From: Alkalicoccobacillus plakortidis
GTDB taxonomy: Bacteria > Bacillota > Bacilli > Bacillales > Bacillaceae_D
Direction: 5' to 3'
NCBI RefSeq assembly: GCF_023703085.1
Contig: NZ_JAMQJY010000006.1
Span: 1 to 64,000, forward strand
DNA length: 64,000 nt
In this document: piece by piece, positions 53,099 through 62,498 of the stretch
Layout of the letters: each line of letters starts with the position of its first letter
Numbering within the stretch: position 1 is the first letter of the stretch
Translations under genes and position numbers: made by a program
Notes under the pieces: model-generated
Told to the model about the DNA's origin: nothing
Seen by the model: only the letters and a program-made list of their open reading frames with translations
Database searches by the model: none

Positions 53099-54174
53099 CT
53101 AGTATAGCTTGAAAACGGAGCCATCATTGGTATTCATGAGCTTTTGTTTATTAGAGCCAGTTAAGATCCATTTACCATCATCAGATAAAACAAGCGGCTC
53201 TTGATGATCCACATGCCCTAAATTTGTATATGAATCGTCATTTAGGTCATAGGCAAGCAGTTCAAACCCATCCTTATAGGATACATAATCAGCTGAATAT
53301 TGAGGTCGTAAATAATAGAAAATGTCATGTAATCCATCAAAGGCATATGATGTAATCCACCATTGTTCCGAAAATGTATTTAAAGCTTGGAATGGTTAAT
53401 GAACCTAGCTTTTTCATTCCATCCGTGAATTCGTAGAGAATTTCATTTGCATGAATTTCCTTGTATTTCACTAAAACAGACCGATCTTGATACAAATTCG
53501 CATGGTTAGAAAAGTCCCGAACCATAACCATCAGTAATTTTGGATGAACTTAGTTCATATTGTTTTAATGGGGCTTCAATAGACGGAATCATACTCCAGT
53601 TTAAATAAGATACAGAATCCGGAGAAGACCATTGCAAATAGCTACTCTGAATGCCTGTTTTATCAATCGATAACGGATCCAACTGAATATGATATACCTC
53701 TTGTTTCCAATCAGGTAAAAAAGCGACAGCCATAAATTCAGCTTCATCATACGGACTCCAATAAATCGAGTAATCATCTGCTTCAAGTGTTGGTGTGCTA
53801 CTCACCTCACCATTTGCATTTAGAATAATTAGTTCGGCTTGATCTTGATCGTTTAACGTTTGTAGCGCAAATCGTGTATGATTGTAATTTGCATCTAAAC
53901 GATGAAAGCTTTGGTCATCAGAATATAAAAGCTCATCATCCCCTGTAAAAATGTCGTGCCTATACATCTCAAACGAGTCTTCTCCTGAAAGAAGATACAG
54001 TATGGTTTGATTATCAAACCATCCTATCACTTCTAAATCCCCTTGTTCTTTAGGCTCAATTGGATGAAACTTTTCCCCTTTTACCGAGCTATTTGCCAAA
54101 TCAGTAGAATCAGCATCCCCTTGACAGCCAGTTACCAAAACGAACAACACTAAACCGGCACATACCTTTTTCAT
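53099..54174 (-). CDS. Lipoprotein with beta-propeller-like repeats (two frameshifts in the sequence)
   Basis: A predicted lipoprotein: lipobox VLVTGC (Cys near residue 17) and a mature part with repeated W/Y-rich blade-like segments (EVIGWFDNQTILYLLSGEDS, DDYSIYWSPYDEAEFMAVAF, VLSDDGKWILTGSNKQKL), so probably a WD40/TolB-like propeller. As written it breaks twice: a T-run CTTTTC near 53506-53511 (GLF for GLSNHANLYQD) and CCAAGC on the coding strand, 53385-53390, where CCAGC gives LTIPALNTFSEQWW. The repaired product is 357 residues; the length (1076 bases) fits two insertions. Function unknown. Confidence 0.7.
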
Positions 54175-54254
54175 GAATTGGCCACCTTTTATCTATCTCT
54201 ATGCTTATTATGACATGTCAGCTTTCTTTCCCTCAACTGATTTTTCGGCACAAA

Positions 54255-54295
54255 TGAAAAAAAGCTGAAGGTGACATGTAATGTCCCTTCAGCTT
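54255..54295 (-). terminator. Terminator of aspA
   Basis: AAGCTGAAGGGACAT pairs with ATGTCACCTTCAGCTT (one mismatch) and the minus strand continues TTTTTTTC. It follows the aspA stop at 54304. Confidence 0.8.
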
Positions 54296-54303
54296 GCGCA
54301 AAA

Positions 54304-55716
54304 CTACATGGAGATAAACCTAGACCCAGCAATACCTGGATTAGTCATTTCTTTTGGATTCAGAATTTCATTCAGTTCTTCTTCTGAGAGAATTCCTCTT
54401 TCAAAACAAATTTCTCTTACCGGTCGACCCGTTTGAATGGCTTCTTTTGCAATTCGAGTCGCAACCTCATAGCCAACATGAGGATTAATAGCTGTTACGA
54501 TTCCAACACTACCCTCAACTAAACCTAAGCATCTTTCCACATTTGCTGTAATGCCCTCGACTGCAAATTCTCTAAATACTCGCATTCCATTATTCAAGAC
54601 GGATAGAGATTGCAGTAGATTAAAGACTAAAACAGGCTCCATTACATTTAATTCTAGCTGCCAAGCTTCCGATGCTAAACTAATCGTATGGTCATTTCCA
54701 ATCACTTGAAAAGATAACTGGTTAATAACCTCACACATCACAGGATTCACTTTTCCAGGCATAATTGATGATCCTGGCTGTCTTGGTGGAAGATTAATTT
54801 CGTTGAAGCCAGTACGTGGTCCTGAGCTCATTAATCGAATATCGTTTGCCATTTTCGATAGGTTAATCGCAAGGATTTTAAGTGCACTTGAAACTTCTGT
54901 ATAAGCATCTGTATTTTGAGTAGCATCCACTAAGTTCTCAGCCTGACTAAAAGGATGACCTGTAATTTCTGCAAGATATTTCGAGACTTTTTCAATATAC
55001 TCTGGAAGTGCATTTAATCCAGTACCAACAGCTGTTGCCCCCATGTTAACTTCATACAAGTGACCTACAGATCGTTTGATACGATCTAAGTCCCTCATCA
55101 GCACTCGTTTATATGCGCCAAATTCTTGTCCTAAACGAATCGGAACCGCATCCTGTAAATGAGTTCTTCCCATTTTCAACACCGAATCAAATTCTTTTTC
55201 CTTTGTTTCCATCGCTTGAATTAAACGGGATAGTGAGTCCTGTAATTGATGGGCAAGATGCAAACTAGCGATGTGTATAGCTGTTGGAAAGGCGTCATTG
55301 GTAGATTGAGCCATATTAACATGAGTATTTGGGCTCACTCTCAAGTATTCACCTTTCTCTCCTCCTAAGATTTCAATGGCCCGATTAGCAATGACTTCAT
55401 TGGCATTCATGTTAAAAGAAGTACCCGCACCACCTTGAATGGAGTCTACAATAAATTGATCCACCCATTGTCCATCAATAATTTCATCAGATGCCTGGAT
55501 AATGGCTTCTGCTATCTTAGGTTGAAGCACGCCTACATCTCGGTTCGCCATAGCTGCTGCTTTTTTTACATACCCAAACGCACGTATCAATTCTGGATGT
55601 GGCGGGTAACCCGTAATAGGAAAGTTCTCTTTTGCTCTCATAGATTGAATTCCATAATAAGCGGTTTTTGGAACTTCTTTCTCACCTAATAAATCTCGTT
55701 CAATGCGATACTCCAT
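54304..55716 (-). CDS. aspA: Aspartate ammonia-lyase
   Basis: A 470-residue aspartase (Asp to fumarate + ammonia) of the fumarase/aspartase superfamily. [40 protein letters not shown] and [20 protein letters not shown] are seen; the AGTSFNMN block marks aspartase rather than fumarase. In B. subtilis ansA-ansB plays this role; here the gene is alone, without ansA nearby. It links to the fumC and asparagine genes of the window through fumarate and aspartate. Confidence 0.93.
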   Translation of the reverse strand: MEYRIERDLLGEKEVPKTAYYGIQSMRAKENFPITGYPPHPELIRAFGYVKKAAAMANRDVGVLQPKIAEAIIQASDEIIDGQWVDQFIVDSIQGGAGTSFNMNANEVIANRAIEILGGEKGEYLRVSPNTHVNMAQSTNDAFPTAIHIASLHLAHQLQDSLSRLIQAMETKEKEFDSVLKMGRTHLQDAVPIRLGQEFGAYKRVLMRDLDRIKRSVGHLYEVNMGATAVGTGLNALPEYIEKVSKYLAEITGHPFSQAENLVDATQNTDAYTEVSSALKILAINLSKMANDIRLMSSGPRTGFNEINLPPRQPGSSIMPGKVNPVMCEVINQLSFQVIGNDHTISLASEAWQLELNVMEPVLVFNLLQSLSVLNNGMRVFREFAVEGITANVERCLGLVEGSVGIVTAINPHVGYEVATRIAKEAIQTGRPVREICFERGILSEEELNEILNPKEMTNPGIAGSRFISM

Positions 55717-55780
55717 ATTCGTACAGTTCTCCTTTATTTTGCGATAACCTTATCTTTTATATCTTATGTGTAATAAATGT

Positions 55781-56759
55781 CTATGCTTTCCGTTTAGCCT
55801 CTTTGGCAATCCATGCGGCACCAACAATACCCGCATCATTTCCTAGCTCGGCAATTTTAATATCGGCCGCTTCTTTTACTCGTTTTAAGACAAATTTAGA
55901 ATATGTATCATTTAATGGATCAAGTAAGGTTTGCCCACCCTTAGATACACCCCCACCAATAACAATTCGACTTGGGTTTAAAGTATTTGCTAAATTGGCT
56001 AAAGCAAACCCTAGATAAAACATACTTTTCGCTACGACTGCTTTTGCACATGTATCGTCATCTTCTGCTGCAACGATCACATCACGAGCTGTAAGCTTTC
56101 CGTCATTGTGAAGAGGTAAAAGTGTACTATCTGGATATTCAGGTAATAAGTCACTAGCAAGTTGAACAATGCCTGTTGCTGAAGAAACCGTCTCTAAACA
56201 ACCCGTCTTCCCACAATTACACTGCCTACCACCTTCAGGAACGGATGTAATATGACCGAGCTCTCCTGCCATGCCATTTGCTCCATGCAAAATTTGGCCA
56301 TTGGCAATCACTCCACCACCTACACCTGTGCCAAGCGTAATAAATAGAACGTCCTGTGCACCATCACCTGCACCTAGCCACATCTCTCCAAGCGCAGCGA
56401 TATTCGCATCATTATCAACCGAAACAGATACCCCTAGCTCGTGTTCTAATTCATCTTTTAAAGCAAAGTCTTTCCAAGCCTAAATTAATCGCTTCATAAA
56501 CAAAACCCGTCTCAATCTCTAAGAAGCCAGGTGCTCCAACTCCAGCAGCAATCACAGTATCTGATTCTTGTCCAAGCTCAGATAACTTTTCATGGATTGT
56601 CTGACCGATATCTTTCACTACCTTTGTACCACCCTCGTTAATAGCAGTTGGAATTTCCCACTTCGTTTTCACTTCACCAGCCTCTGTTAAAAATGCAAGC
56701 TTAATGGTTGTTCCACCAATATCAATTCCCGCTAGCCACTTCTCTCTACTCACAGTCAT
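55781..56759 (-). CDS. glcK: ROK-family glucokinase (one-base frameshift in the sequence)
   Basis: Glucokinase of the ROK family. The N-terminal phosphate loop is LAGIDIGGTTIKLAFL; the repaired middle has SVDNDANIAALGEMWLGAGD, the catalytic Asp block; then the zinc site GHITSVPEGGRQCNCGKTGC and GGGVSKGGQTLLD. The break is GCTTGG on the coding strand (plus CCAAGC, 56474-56479); GCTGG gives INLGWKDFALKDELEHELG and 325 residues, close to B. subtilis GlcK (321). yqgQ lies 5 bases upstream, as in B. subtilis yqgQ-glcK. It phosphorylates glucose in the cytoplasm. Confidence 0.92.
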
Positions 56760-56763
56760 CCCC

Positions 56764-56955
56764 CTAGTTTAATTGGTTTTTTTCTTTAAGAATAATGGCC
56801 ATCGCTTGGCTATATTCTTTTGCAGAAAACAAGCCGTTTGATTTAAGCGACCTTACCTCCTCCATTAGCAAAGCAAGATCATATTCTCGATTTCCTGTAT
56901 AAATAAACGTTCCATACTGTTTGATTTGCTGTAACAAATCATAATAAGTGTTCAT
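56764..56955 (-). CDS. yqgQ: YqgQ family protein (DUF910)
   Basis: A 63-residue helical protein NTYYDLLQQIKQYGTFIYTG NREYDLALL, matching YqgQ/DUF910, a small three-helix bundle that in bacilli is nearly always directly before glcK. The 4-base gap here supports co-translation. A nucleic-acid-binding function has been suggested for the fold; it is not established. Confidence 0.88.
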   Translation of the reverse strand: MNTYYDLLQQIKQYGTFIYTGNREYDLALLMEEVRSLKSNGLFSAKEYSQAMAIILKEKNQLN

Positions 56956-56972
56956 AAGCCACCTCGACTCTA

Positions 56973-57485
56973 TTATAACAGCTTAAAGAGGGTAACGAAT
57001 AGTAGCCAAACTAACGGAATAAAAGAAATATATGCAAAGCGCCACAGCTTTTGACGAATCTGTATCTGAATAATAAGTCCACTAACCATGGCAACAAAAA
57101 ATACAACCGTCATACACAGCGTAAAAAATGTCCTAAAGCCAATAATGCCCCACTGAAATCCAATTAAAAAAAACAAGGTACAAAATAAAAACACGATGAC
57201 TTTCTCATGAGGTGGGAAAAAACCATAAATAGGATGAAACCGAGTGATGATTGATATGACAACTAATATACAACAAATAGCGAGAAAAAAATCAACGAAT
57301 CCAAAACTTATAAATGGAGGGAACACAACTCCGATAAACATACCTGCATAGGAGAAAAATAAAAATAATCCCGTCAGAATGAGTAATTGCATAAAAGGAG
57401 GTAGAACTCTTGGACAAGCCAGTAAACTTCCAATAGCAAAACCAATAGAAAATACAAATAAAAAGATCGTTAAAAATATCAACAT
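56973..57485 (-). CDS. Polytopic membrane protein of unknown function
   Basis: A 170-residue protein that is nearly all membrane: six hydrophobic helices, e.g. LIFLTIFLFVFSIGFAIGSL, FVDFFLAICCILVVISIITR and LWRFAYISFIPLVWLLFVTL, with few charged loops. It lies 17 bases upstream of yqgQ and is probably in its operon. It starts at ATG 57485. No transporter or enzyme motif seen. Confidence 0.65.
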   Translation of the reverse strand: MLIFLTIFLFVFSIGFAIGSLLACPRVLPPFMQLLILTGLFLFFSYAGMFIGVVFPPFISFGFVDFFLAICCILVVISIITRFHPIYGFFPPHEKVIVFLFCTLFFLIGFQWGIIGFRTFFTLCMTVVFFVAMVSGLIIQIQIRQKLWRFAYISFIPLVWLLFVTLFKLL

Positions 57486-57583
57486 AACTATGTGTCTCCT
57501 TTCACAAAGTACAGATGTATATGGTATGTTTATGAAGACAACGATGAAAACAGGACAATCAATCTCAACGGAGGCGAAACAAC

Positions 57584-57991
57584 ATGAAAAAAGTTAATGA
57601 CATTTTAGAAGAAGCAATCTACGGAAAGCCTGAAATTAGACCACAGGAACGTAAGCTATTCCTTTCCACAATATTAGAAAGAGTTTATGTAGCTTTAACC
57701 GTAAAACAAGTTGTATCTGGAAGTGTTTATGATCAAGTTTCAACCATTATCAACACAAAAAAAGACCTCCACCTTTATATAAATGGACATCTTTCTTATC
57801 AGTTCTATTCTCGTTATACAAAGCTTGCTACAAAAGCAAATGTACCCTTCACAATTGTGACACCAACGGAATCGATTCCAGTTGGCCTAGTGCTTGCGGA
57901 TGCGCACCATGCTCTTTCTCCTGCAATCAACTCTGTTTTTGTTGAGGATACATTATATGAAAAAGACATGGCTGCATTTAACAAGGATTAA
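57584..57991 (+). CDS. yueI: YueI family protein (DUF1694)
   Basis: A 135-residue protein of the DUF1694/YueI family: RPQERKLFLSTILERVYVAL and HLYINGHLSYQFYSRYTKLA, with the PFTIVTPTESIPVGLVLADA segment. It has a Gly/Asn-rich groove in known structures, resembling ribosomal L7Ae-type folds, but the function is not known to me. GGAGG precedes the ATG. Its stop overlaps that of the convergent spoVAF by four bases. Confidence 0.82.
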   Translation: MKKVNDILEEAIYGKPEIRPQERKLFLSTILERVYVALTVKQVVSGSVYDQVSTIINTKKDLHLYINGHLSYQFYSRYTKLATKANVPFTIVTPTESIPVGLVLADAHHALSPAINSVFVEDTLYEKDMAAFNKD

Positions 57992-59449
57992 CGATCAGGG
58001 TCTTTTGGATGTAAAACCGTTGGGCGTCTGTTTTTTAGTGGCATAGGTGCGCGTAATAAAACATCTCGCATCGCACGATAATCAAATGGTATAAGTGGCC
58101 ATAAGTACGGAACGTTCATGACGGACATACTGCTCAAAAGCATCAACCACAACGTAATGCCTACTATGTAACCACCCGCTCCAAATAGAGCAGCTATCAG
58201 TAAAAACACAACACGTATGATCCGATTTGCCAGACTAAGCTCATAGCTTGGTGTCGCAAACGTTCCAATTGCCGCCATAGATAGATATAAGACAACTTCT
58301 GGCGAAAAAAGACCAACGTCGATTGCCACTTGTCCAATCAACAAAGCAGCAACTAAGCCAAGTGCTGTTGCAAGTGCTGTCGGCGTGTGTATAGATGCCA
58401 TTCTTAGCATCTCGATACCCATCTCCGCTATTAGAAATTGAACAATTAAGGGTATTTGACCCGTTGTTTCTGCACCTACAAATGAAAGTGCAGCAGGAAG
58501 CATATCAGGATGAACAGCCAGAAGGTACCACAATGGCAATAGAAACAATGAAGCCCACACAGCAGCAAATCTTACAATACGCTGTACGGCACCAACAATT
58601 GGCTTTTGTCGGTACTCTTCAGCGTGTTGTAAGTGATGCCAAAAGGTAATCGGCGTAATCACTGCACTTGGTGAGCCGTCAACTAATACGAGCAGATGCC
58701 CTTCATATAAATGAGTTGCGCTCACATCTGGACGTTCCGTATACCTAACAAGGGGATATGGGTTATAGTGCTGCCCAAATACAAATTCCTCAATAGATTT
58801 GTCTGCCATGGGAAGCCCATCTGTTTTGATATTTTGTAGGGCGGTATGAATATGTTCGACGTACGATGAATCAGCAATATCTTCAATATAAATGATAGCA
58901 AGATCCGATTTTGAGCGACGACCGACCTTCACATATTTAACTCGTAAAGTCCGATCCCTTACTCGCCTCCTAATGAGGGCTGCATTCATAACAATGGTTT
59001 CAACAAATCCGTCTTTTGAACCTCTGATGACTTGTTCAGTATCCGGTTCTTCCGGTGAACGAACTGGATATTCACGAGTATCCATTATAATAACGTGACT
59101 CAGACCTTCAACAATCAATGCACACGGACCAAGCAAGCACTTCATCAATGACTTGATCTAGATCCGTAGCCTTTGAAAGCTCCACATAAGGAATAACCTG
59201 CTCACTTAAATACGCTTCAAATTCATGCTCCACGAGCTCATCTTTATCCAAATAACGAAGCTGCTTTTGAATCTCGGTAATCGCGGCATCTTTGCCAAAT
59301 CCATCTACAAGAAACAGAGCCATCTTTCGTCCACCATGCTTTAGCTCAAGACAAATCAAGTCAAAGCTTTCATCTACAGCAAGTTCTTTTTTTAGATAAG
59401 CTAGGTTCTCTTGGAAATCAGTTGAAACTTTTGTGCCTGTCCGTTCCAT
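57988..59449 (-). CDS. spoVAF: Spore germination/stage V protein AF (one-base frameshift in the sequence)
   Basis: A GerA-family A-subunit-like spore membrane protein; the repaired product has 486 residues, the size of SpoVAF. The N-terminal cytosolic domain (about 1-260) includes CLELKHGGRKMALFLVDGFG and VEGLSHVIIMDTREYPVRSP; the C-terminal half has about five membrane helices and ends MPLKNRRPTVLHPKDPDR, typical of SpoVAF. The frame breaks at GCTTGG on the coding strand (plus CCAAGC, 59129-59134); GCTGG gives DEVLAGPCALIVEG. ATG 59449 follows AGGGGTG. No other spoVA genes are nearby, unlike the usual operon. Confidence 0.85.
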
Positions 59450-59517
59450 CCCATCACCCCTATCCTTACACATTATTTGCAGATTCAGCTGCAAACATGT
59501 ATAAGGTGGAGTGAAAA

Positions 59518-61051
59518 CTATTGATTCCCGTCGAGCTGATCTTTTAAATCAAGATATAACTGTTCATCTGGCTGCAATTCAATTGCTCGATCGACATATG
59601 TTCGGGCTCTATCTTCCTCACCCTCCATAGCATATGCAAGAGCAAGATTGTAAAGTGCCTCATGAAATTCTGGCCGAATGTCAATTGCCTCTTCAAGTAG
59701 AGGAATCGCTTCTGCATTTCGTTCTTCATTTAAATAAATATAAGCCAAGTAAAACGGCACTTCAGGAAGTTCCGTGTCATTTTCCATAGCGCGTTCAAGA
59801 TATGGAATAGCCTCTTGCAGCTGGCCTTGTTCAATTCGTTCTGCAGCAATCTGTAGATCTGTTTCTGCTTGATAAGAATCCTGGTTCATGCCAACCTGCC
59901 ACAAAATACTCGCACCAATTACAACTGCAAAAAGTGCAGCATATCGCTTCCAGTACCCTTTTTGTTCAGGAAGCCCAACGACTGCAGCCGCTAAGAAACC
60001 ACCTGCTAATCCACCAAGATGTGCCCCCATATCAATTCCTTGAACCATAAAACCAAATACCAGATTAATGACAAGGATTAGGATGACATTTGAACCCATC
60101 GTACGAAAAAAGAGTTCACGATGAATTACTCCAAAATAGAGTAATGCCCCAAAACAACCAAAAATGGCTCCCGAAGCACCCGCAGAAACAGCATCCATAA
60201 ACGCAAAACTAGCGAGTGAACCCGTTAGTCCAGCCACAATATATACTACAATAAAACGAACTGAACCATAAATTCGTTCGACCAACGTCCCTAAAAAATA
60301 GAGAGCTAGTGAATTCATAAACAAATGTAAGAAGCCAACATGCAAAAACATTGACGTAAATAGACGCCACCACTCGCCATCAACAATGAGTGGATTATAT
60401 TTTGCCCCCCATTCAATCAAATGAATGGTTGAGGTACTTCCACCTACTACATACTCCATCCAGATATACATCAAAATAATCGCTGTAAGCATCACATACG
60501 ATACAATTGGTTTGCCTCGAGTAAATGTTTTGTGCTCTTCCTTTTGCTTGTCTTGCAATGTCTGTCTAACTGCTTGTTTGTAACCGGATATTTGTTCTTC
60601 ATATTCTTCATCGGATAGCGTTTCTAAATCCTCAGGTAATTGATAACCCGCTAACTCACCTTGCAATAGCTCGGCTTGCTTTAGTTGATTTTCTTCTAAC
60701 AAAAATGTACGCATCTGTATCTTGCCATTTGTATGTTGAACCGGCTTGTTCAGTACATATTGCCAATCATCAACCGGAGGAAGCACAGCTACGTAAACAT
60801 TATCAACATCCATACTTCTCCACTTTAATTGCGCTCTAAGTGGATCAAGTTTACGAAAGGTCAAATCTATATTTTGTTTTAACTGGTTAGCCCAATCAAG
60901 ATCTGTTCGGACCAAGCCTTATTATTTTTTTGGACTTCCCATCTGTTAGCCACACTTCATCCGTTTGCAAAGACAATACCCGATATTGCCGTTTTATGAC
61001 TAATGTATAGACGAGTCTCCAAAAATAAGCATCATGTTTTCTCACGTTCAT
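59518..61051 (-). CDS. gluP: Rhomboid protease GluP (one-base frameshift near the start)
   Basis: An intramembrane serine protease, YqgP of B. subtilis. The catalytic Ser is in SAGASGAIFGCFGALL and the catalytic His in DMGAHLGGLAGGF; YNPLIVDGEWWRLFTSMFLH and HLFMNSLALYFLGT are typical helices. The C-terminal has three TPR-like repeats (about 395-500). A frame starting at ATG 61051 (GGGGAG at 7 bases; MNVRKHDAYFWRLVY) reaches GCTTGG on the coding strand (plus CCAAGC, 60912-60917); GCTGG gives KIIRLVRTDLDWANQ and a 510-residue protein, the size of YqgP. It cleaves the magnesium transporter MgtE in B. subtilis. Confidence 0.92.
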
Positions 61052-61148
61052 AACCGCACTCCCCAGTCAGAATCCTAACCCTTTATGTACTAAAGTATAA
61101 CAAGATTCTAACTTTACTTAATAGCAATAACACCTGTTCAAAAAAAGA

Positions 61149-61188
61149 AGTCCGGTATCTACGAGCTTTATTAACTCATAACCGGACT
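61149..61188 (-). terminator. Terminator downstream of the yqgO-like gene
   Basis: AGTCCGGT pairs with ACCGGACT across a 24-base loop; the minus strand then runs TTCTTTTTTTG. It separates this unit from gluP. Confidence 0.65.
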
Positions 61189-61195
61189 ACACGTC

Positions 61196-61402
61196 TTATT
61201 CCATTGAAGGTACTTGTTCTTTTTGAAATACCACTCCAGATAACTTATCACGGATAAAAGGAATTTTAAGCGCAAGATGAACAGCCACTCTACGAAGAAG
61301 CTGATACTTAAAAATACTGTTAACCATCCGGTATCTGTACTTGATCATGACATAAATGCCCACAACTAATGCAACGGCTGTTAGAAGATTACGGATAGAA
61401 AT
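61196..61402 (-). CDS. Small membrane protein in the yqgO position
   Basis: A roughly 68-residue protein: hydrophobic start (NLLTAVALVVGIYVMIKYRY) then a basic helix (FKYQLLRRVAVHLALKIPFI). It lies between 5-FCL/thiF and gluP, where B. subtilis has yqgO. A strong AGGAGGGG is followed by an ATT codon (61402) in the right frame and position; the next conventional start in frame is GTG 61363. An ATT start is rare but known (infC). The start is thus uncertain. Confidence 0.5.
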   Translation of the reverse strand: MSIRNLLTAVALVVGIYVMIKYRYRMVNSIFKYQLLRRVAVHLALKIPFIRDKLSGVVFQKEQVPSME

Positions 61403-61463
61403 CCCCTCCTTTTCCGTTACGTTGTGAAAAAAGCCTAGTTTTTATCCATTTAATTTGAATGTA

Positions 61464-62492
61464 TTAGTTACCAATGTATCGACTAAATAGACTTTTCGCT
61501 CTGCTAATTTCCTCTGTTCCTTGAACAAGAACACGGCCATCAGGAAATAGGACTAATCTTTCACCCTCATGCAGTTGCACTCGAATAAGAAACGGTGTTT
61601 TTTTCACTTCAGTGGCTAAAGGTGTTAAACGTTCACTCCATTCATCAAGTTCAAATGGCATACCTCGATTAATCTGAACGGTTTCTCTTCCACACATCAT
61701 TGTGGCCTCGTCCGTTGATTTGTTTAAATGGTTAAACTCACCCTTCTGACACGTTGGACAAGTTGCTTTCGGTTTTGTAATGGAAACTTGGTGCTGCCTA
61801 TTATGCCAGACATCAATTGATAATAAAGCATGGCGGAGCGAACCATGATTTCCTGTTAAGTACTTTAAGACCTCTACACATTGCATAGAGGCAACAATAT
61901 CTACAACAGGACTAATAACTCCAACCGTATCACAAGTAGCTCCTGACGAGGCATTAGAGCCTATTAAACATGATAAGCAAGCCGTCTCTCCAGGAATAAA
62001 CAAACTCGTTAATCCAGTTGCTCCAACTACACCACCGTATGCAAAAGGAATGCCCAGTTTAAAGCACGCGTCATTCATCAGAAAACGTGTTTGAAAATTG
62101 TCAGTGCCATCAAGAACAACATCTATGTCATCCAGTAATTCCATCACATTAGTTGGATTCACATCCGCTACAATCGACTCAATTTGGATAGTAGAATTTA
62201 TTTTTTCGAGTTTATATTTTGCAGCCTCAGCCTTTGGAAGATGATCGCGGACATCCTCTTCATCATACAGCATCTGTCTTTGCAAGTTACTCATTTCCAC
62301 ATAATCTCGATCAACAATCCTGACGCGCCCTATACCAGCTCGAACAAGATGGTTTGCAATCGCTGTACCAAGTGCTCCCATTCCAACTATCAAAATAGAA
62401 GCTTCAGCTAACTTTAATTGACCTTCGTTCCCAATTCCTGAAAATAGCATTTGCCTTGAATACCGTTCATTGATATTATCCAATTGCCTCAC
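61464..62492 (-). CDS. thiF: ThiF/MoeB-family adenylyltransferase
   Basis: A 342-residue E1-like enzyme that adenylates the C-terminal glycine of ThiS (or MoaD). Motifs: SILIVGMGALGTAIANHLVR (nucleotide binding), RVRIVDRDYVEMSNLQRQML, VLDGTDNFQTRFLMNDACF, and the zinc cysteines CLSCLIGSN...CPTCQ. The C-terminal 80 residues are an extra domain also found in Bacillus ThiF. It lies 8.5 kb from the TPP-controlled thi operon and 6 bases after DUF92. With no moaD nearby, a ThiF role is likely but not proven. Confidence 0.8.
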   Translation of the reverse strand: MRQLDNINERYSRQMLFSGIGNEGQLKLAEASILIVGMGALGTAIANHLVRAGIGRVRIVDRDYVEMSNLQRQMLYDEEDVRDHLPKAEAAKYKLEKINSTIQIESIVADVNPTNVMELLDDIDVVLDGTDNFQTRFLMNDACFKLGIPFAYGGVVGATGLTSLFIPGETACLSCLIGSNASSGATCDTVGVISPVVDIVASMQCVEVLKYLTGNHGSLRHALLSIDVWHNRQHQVSITKPKATCPTCQKGEFNHLNKSTDEATMMCGRETVQINRGMPFELDEWSERLTPLATEVKKTPFLIRVQLHEGERLVLFPDGRVLVQGTEEISRAKSLFSRYIGN

Positions 62493-62498
62493 TCCACC

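Noticed and set aside
9928..60917. Programmed ribosomal frameshifting at CCAAGC
   Set aside because: The hexamer is on the mRNA sense in only five of the twelve genes and on the template in seven, the affected genes share no regulatory theme, and no stimulatory structure or internal ribosome site is consistent among them.
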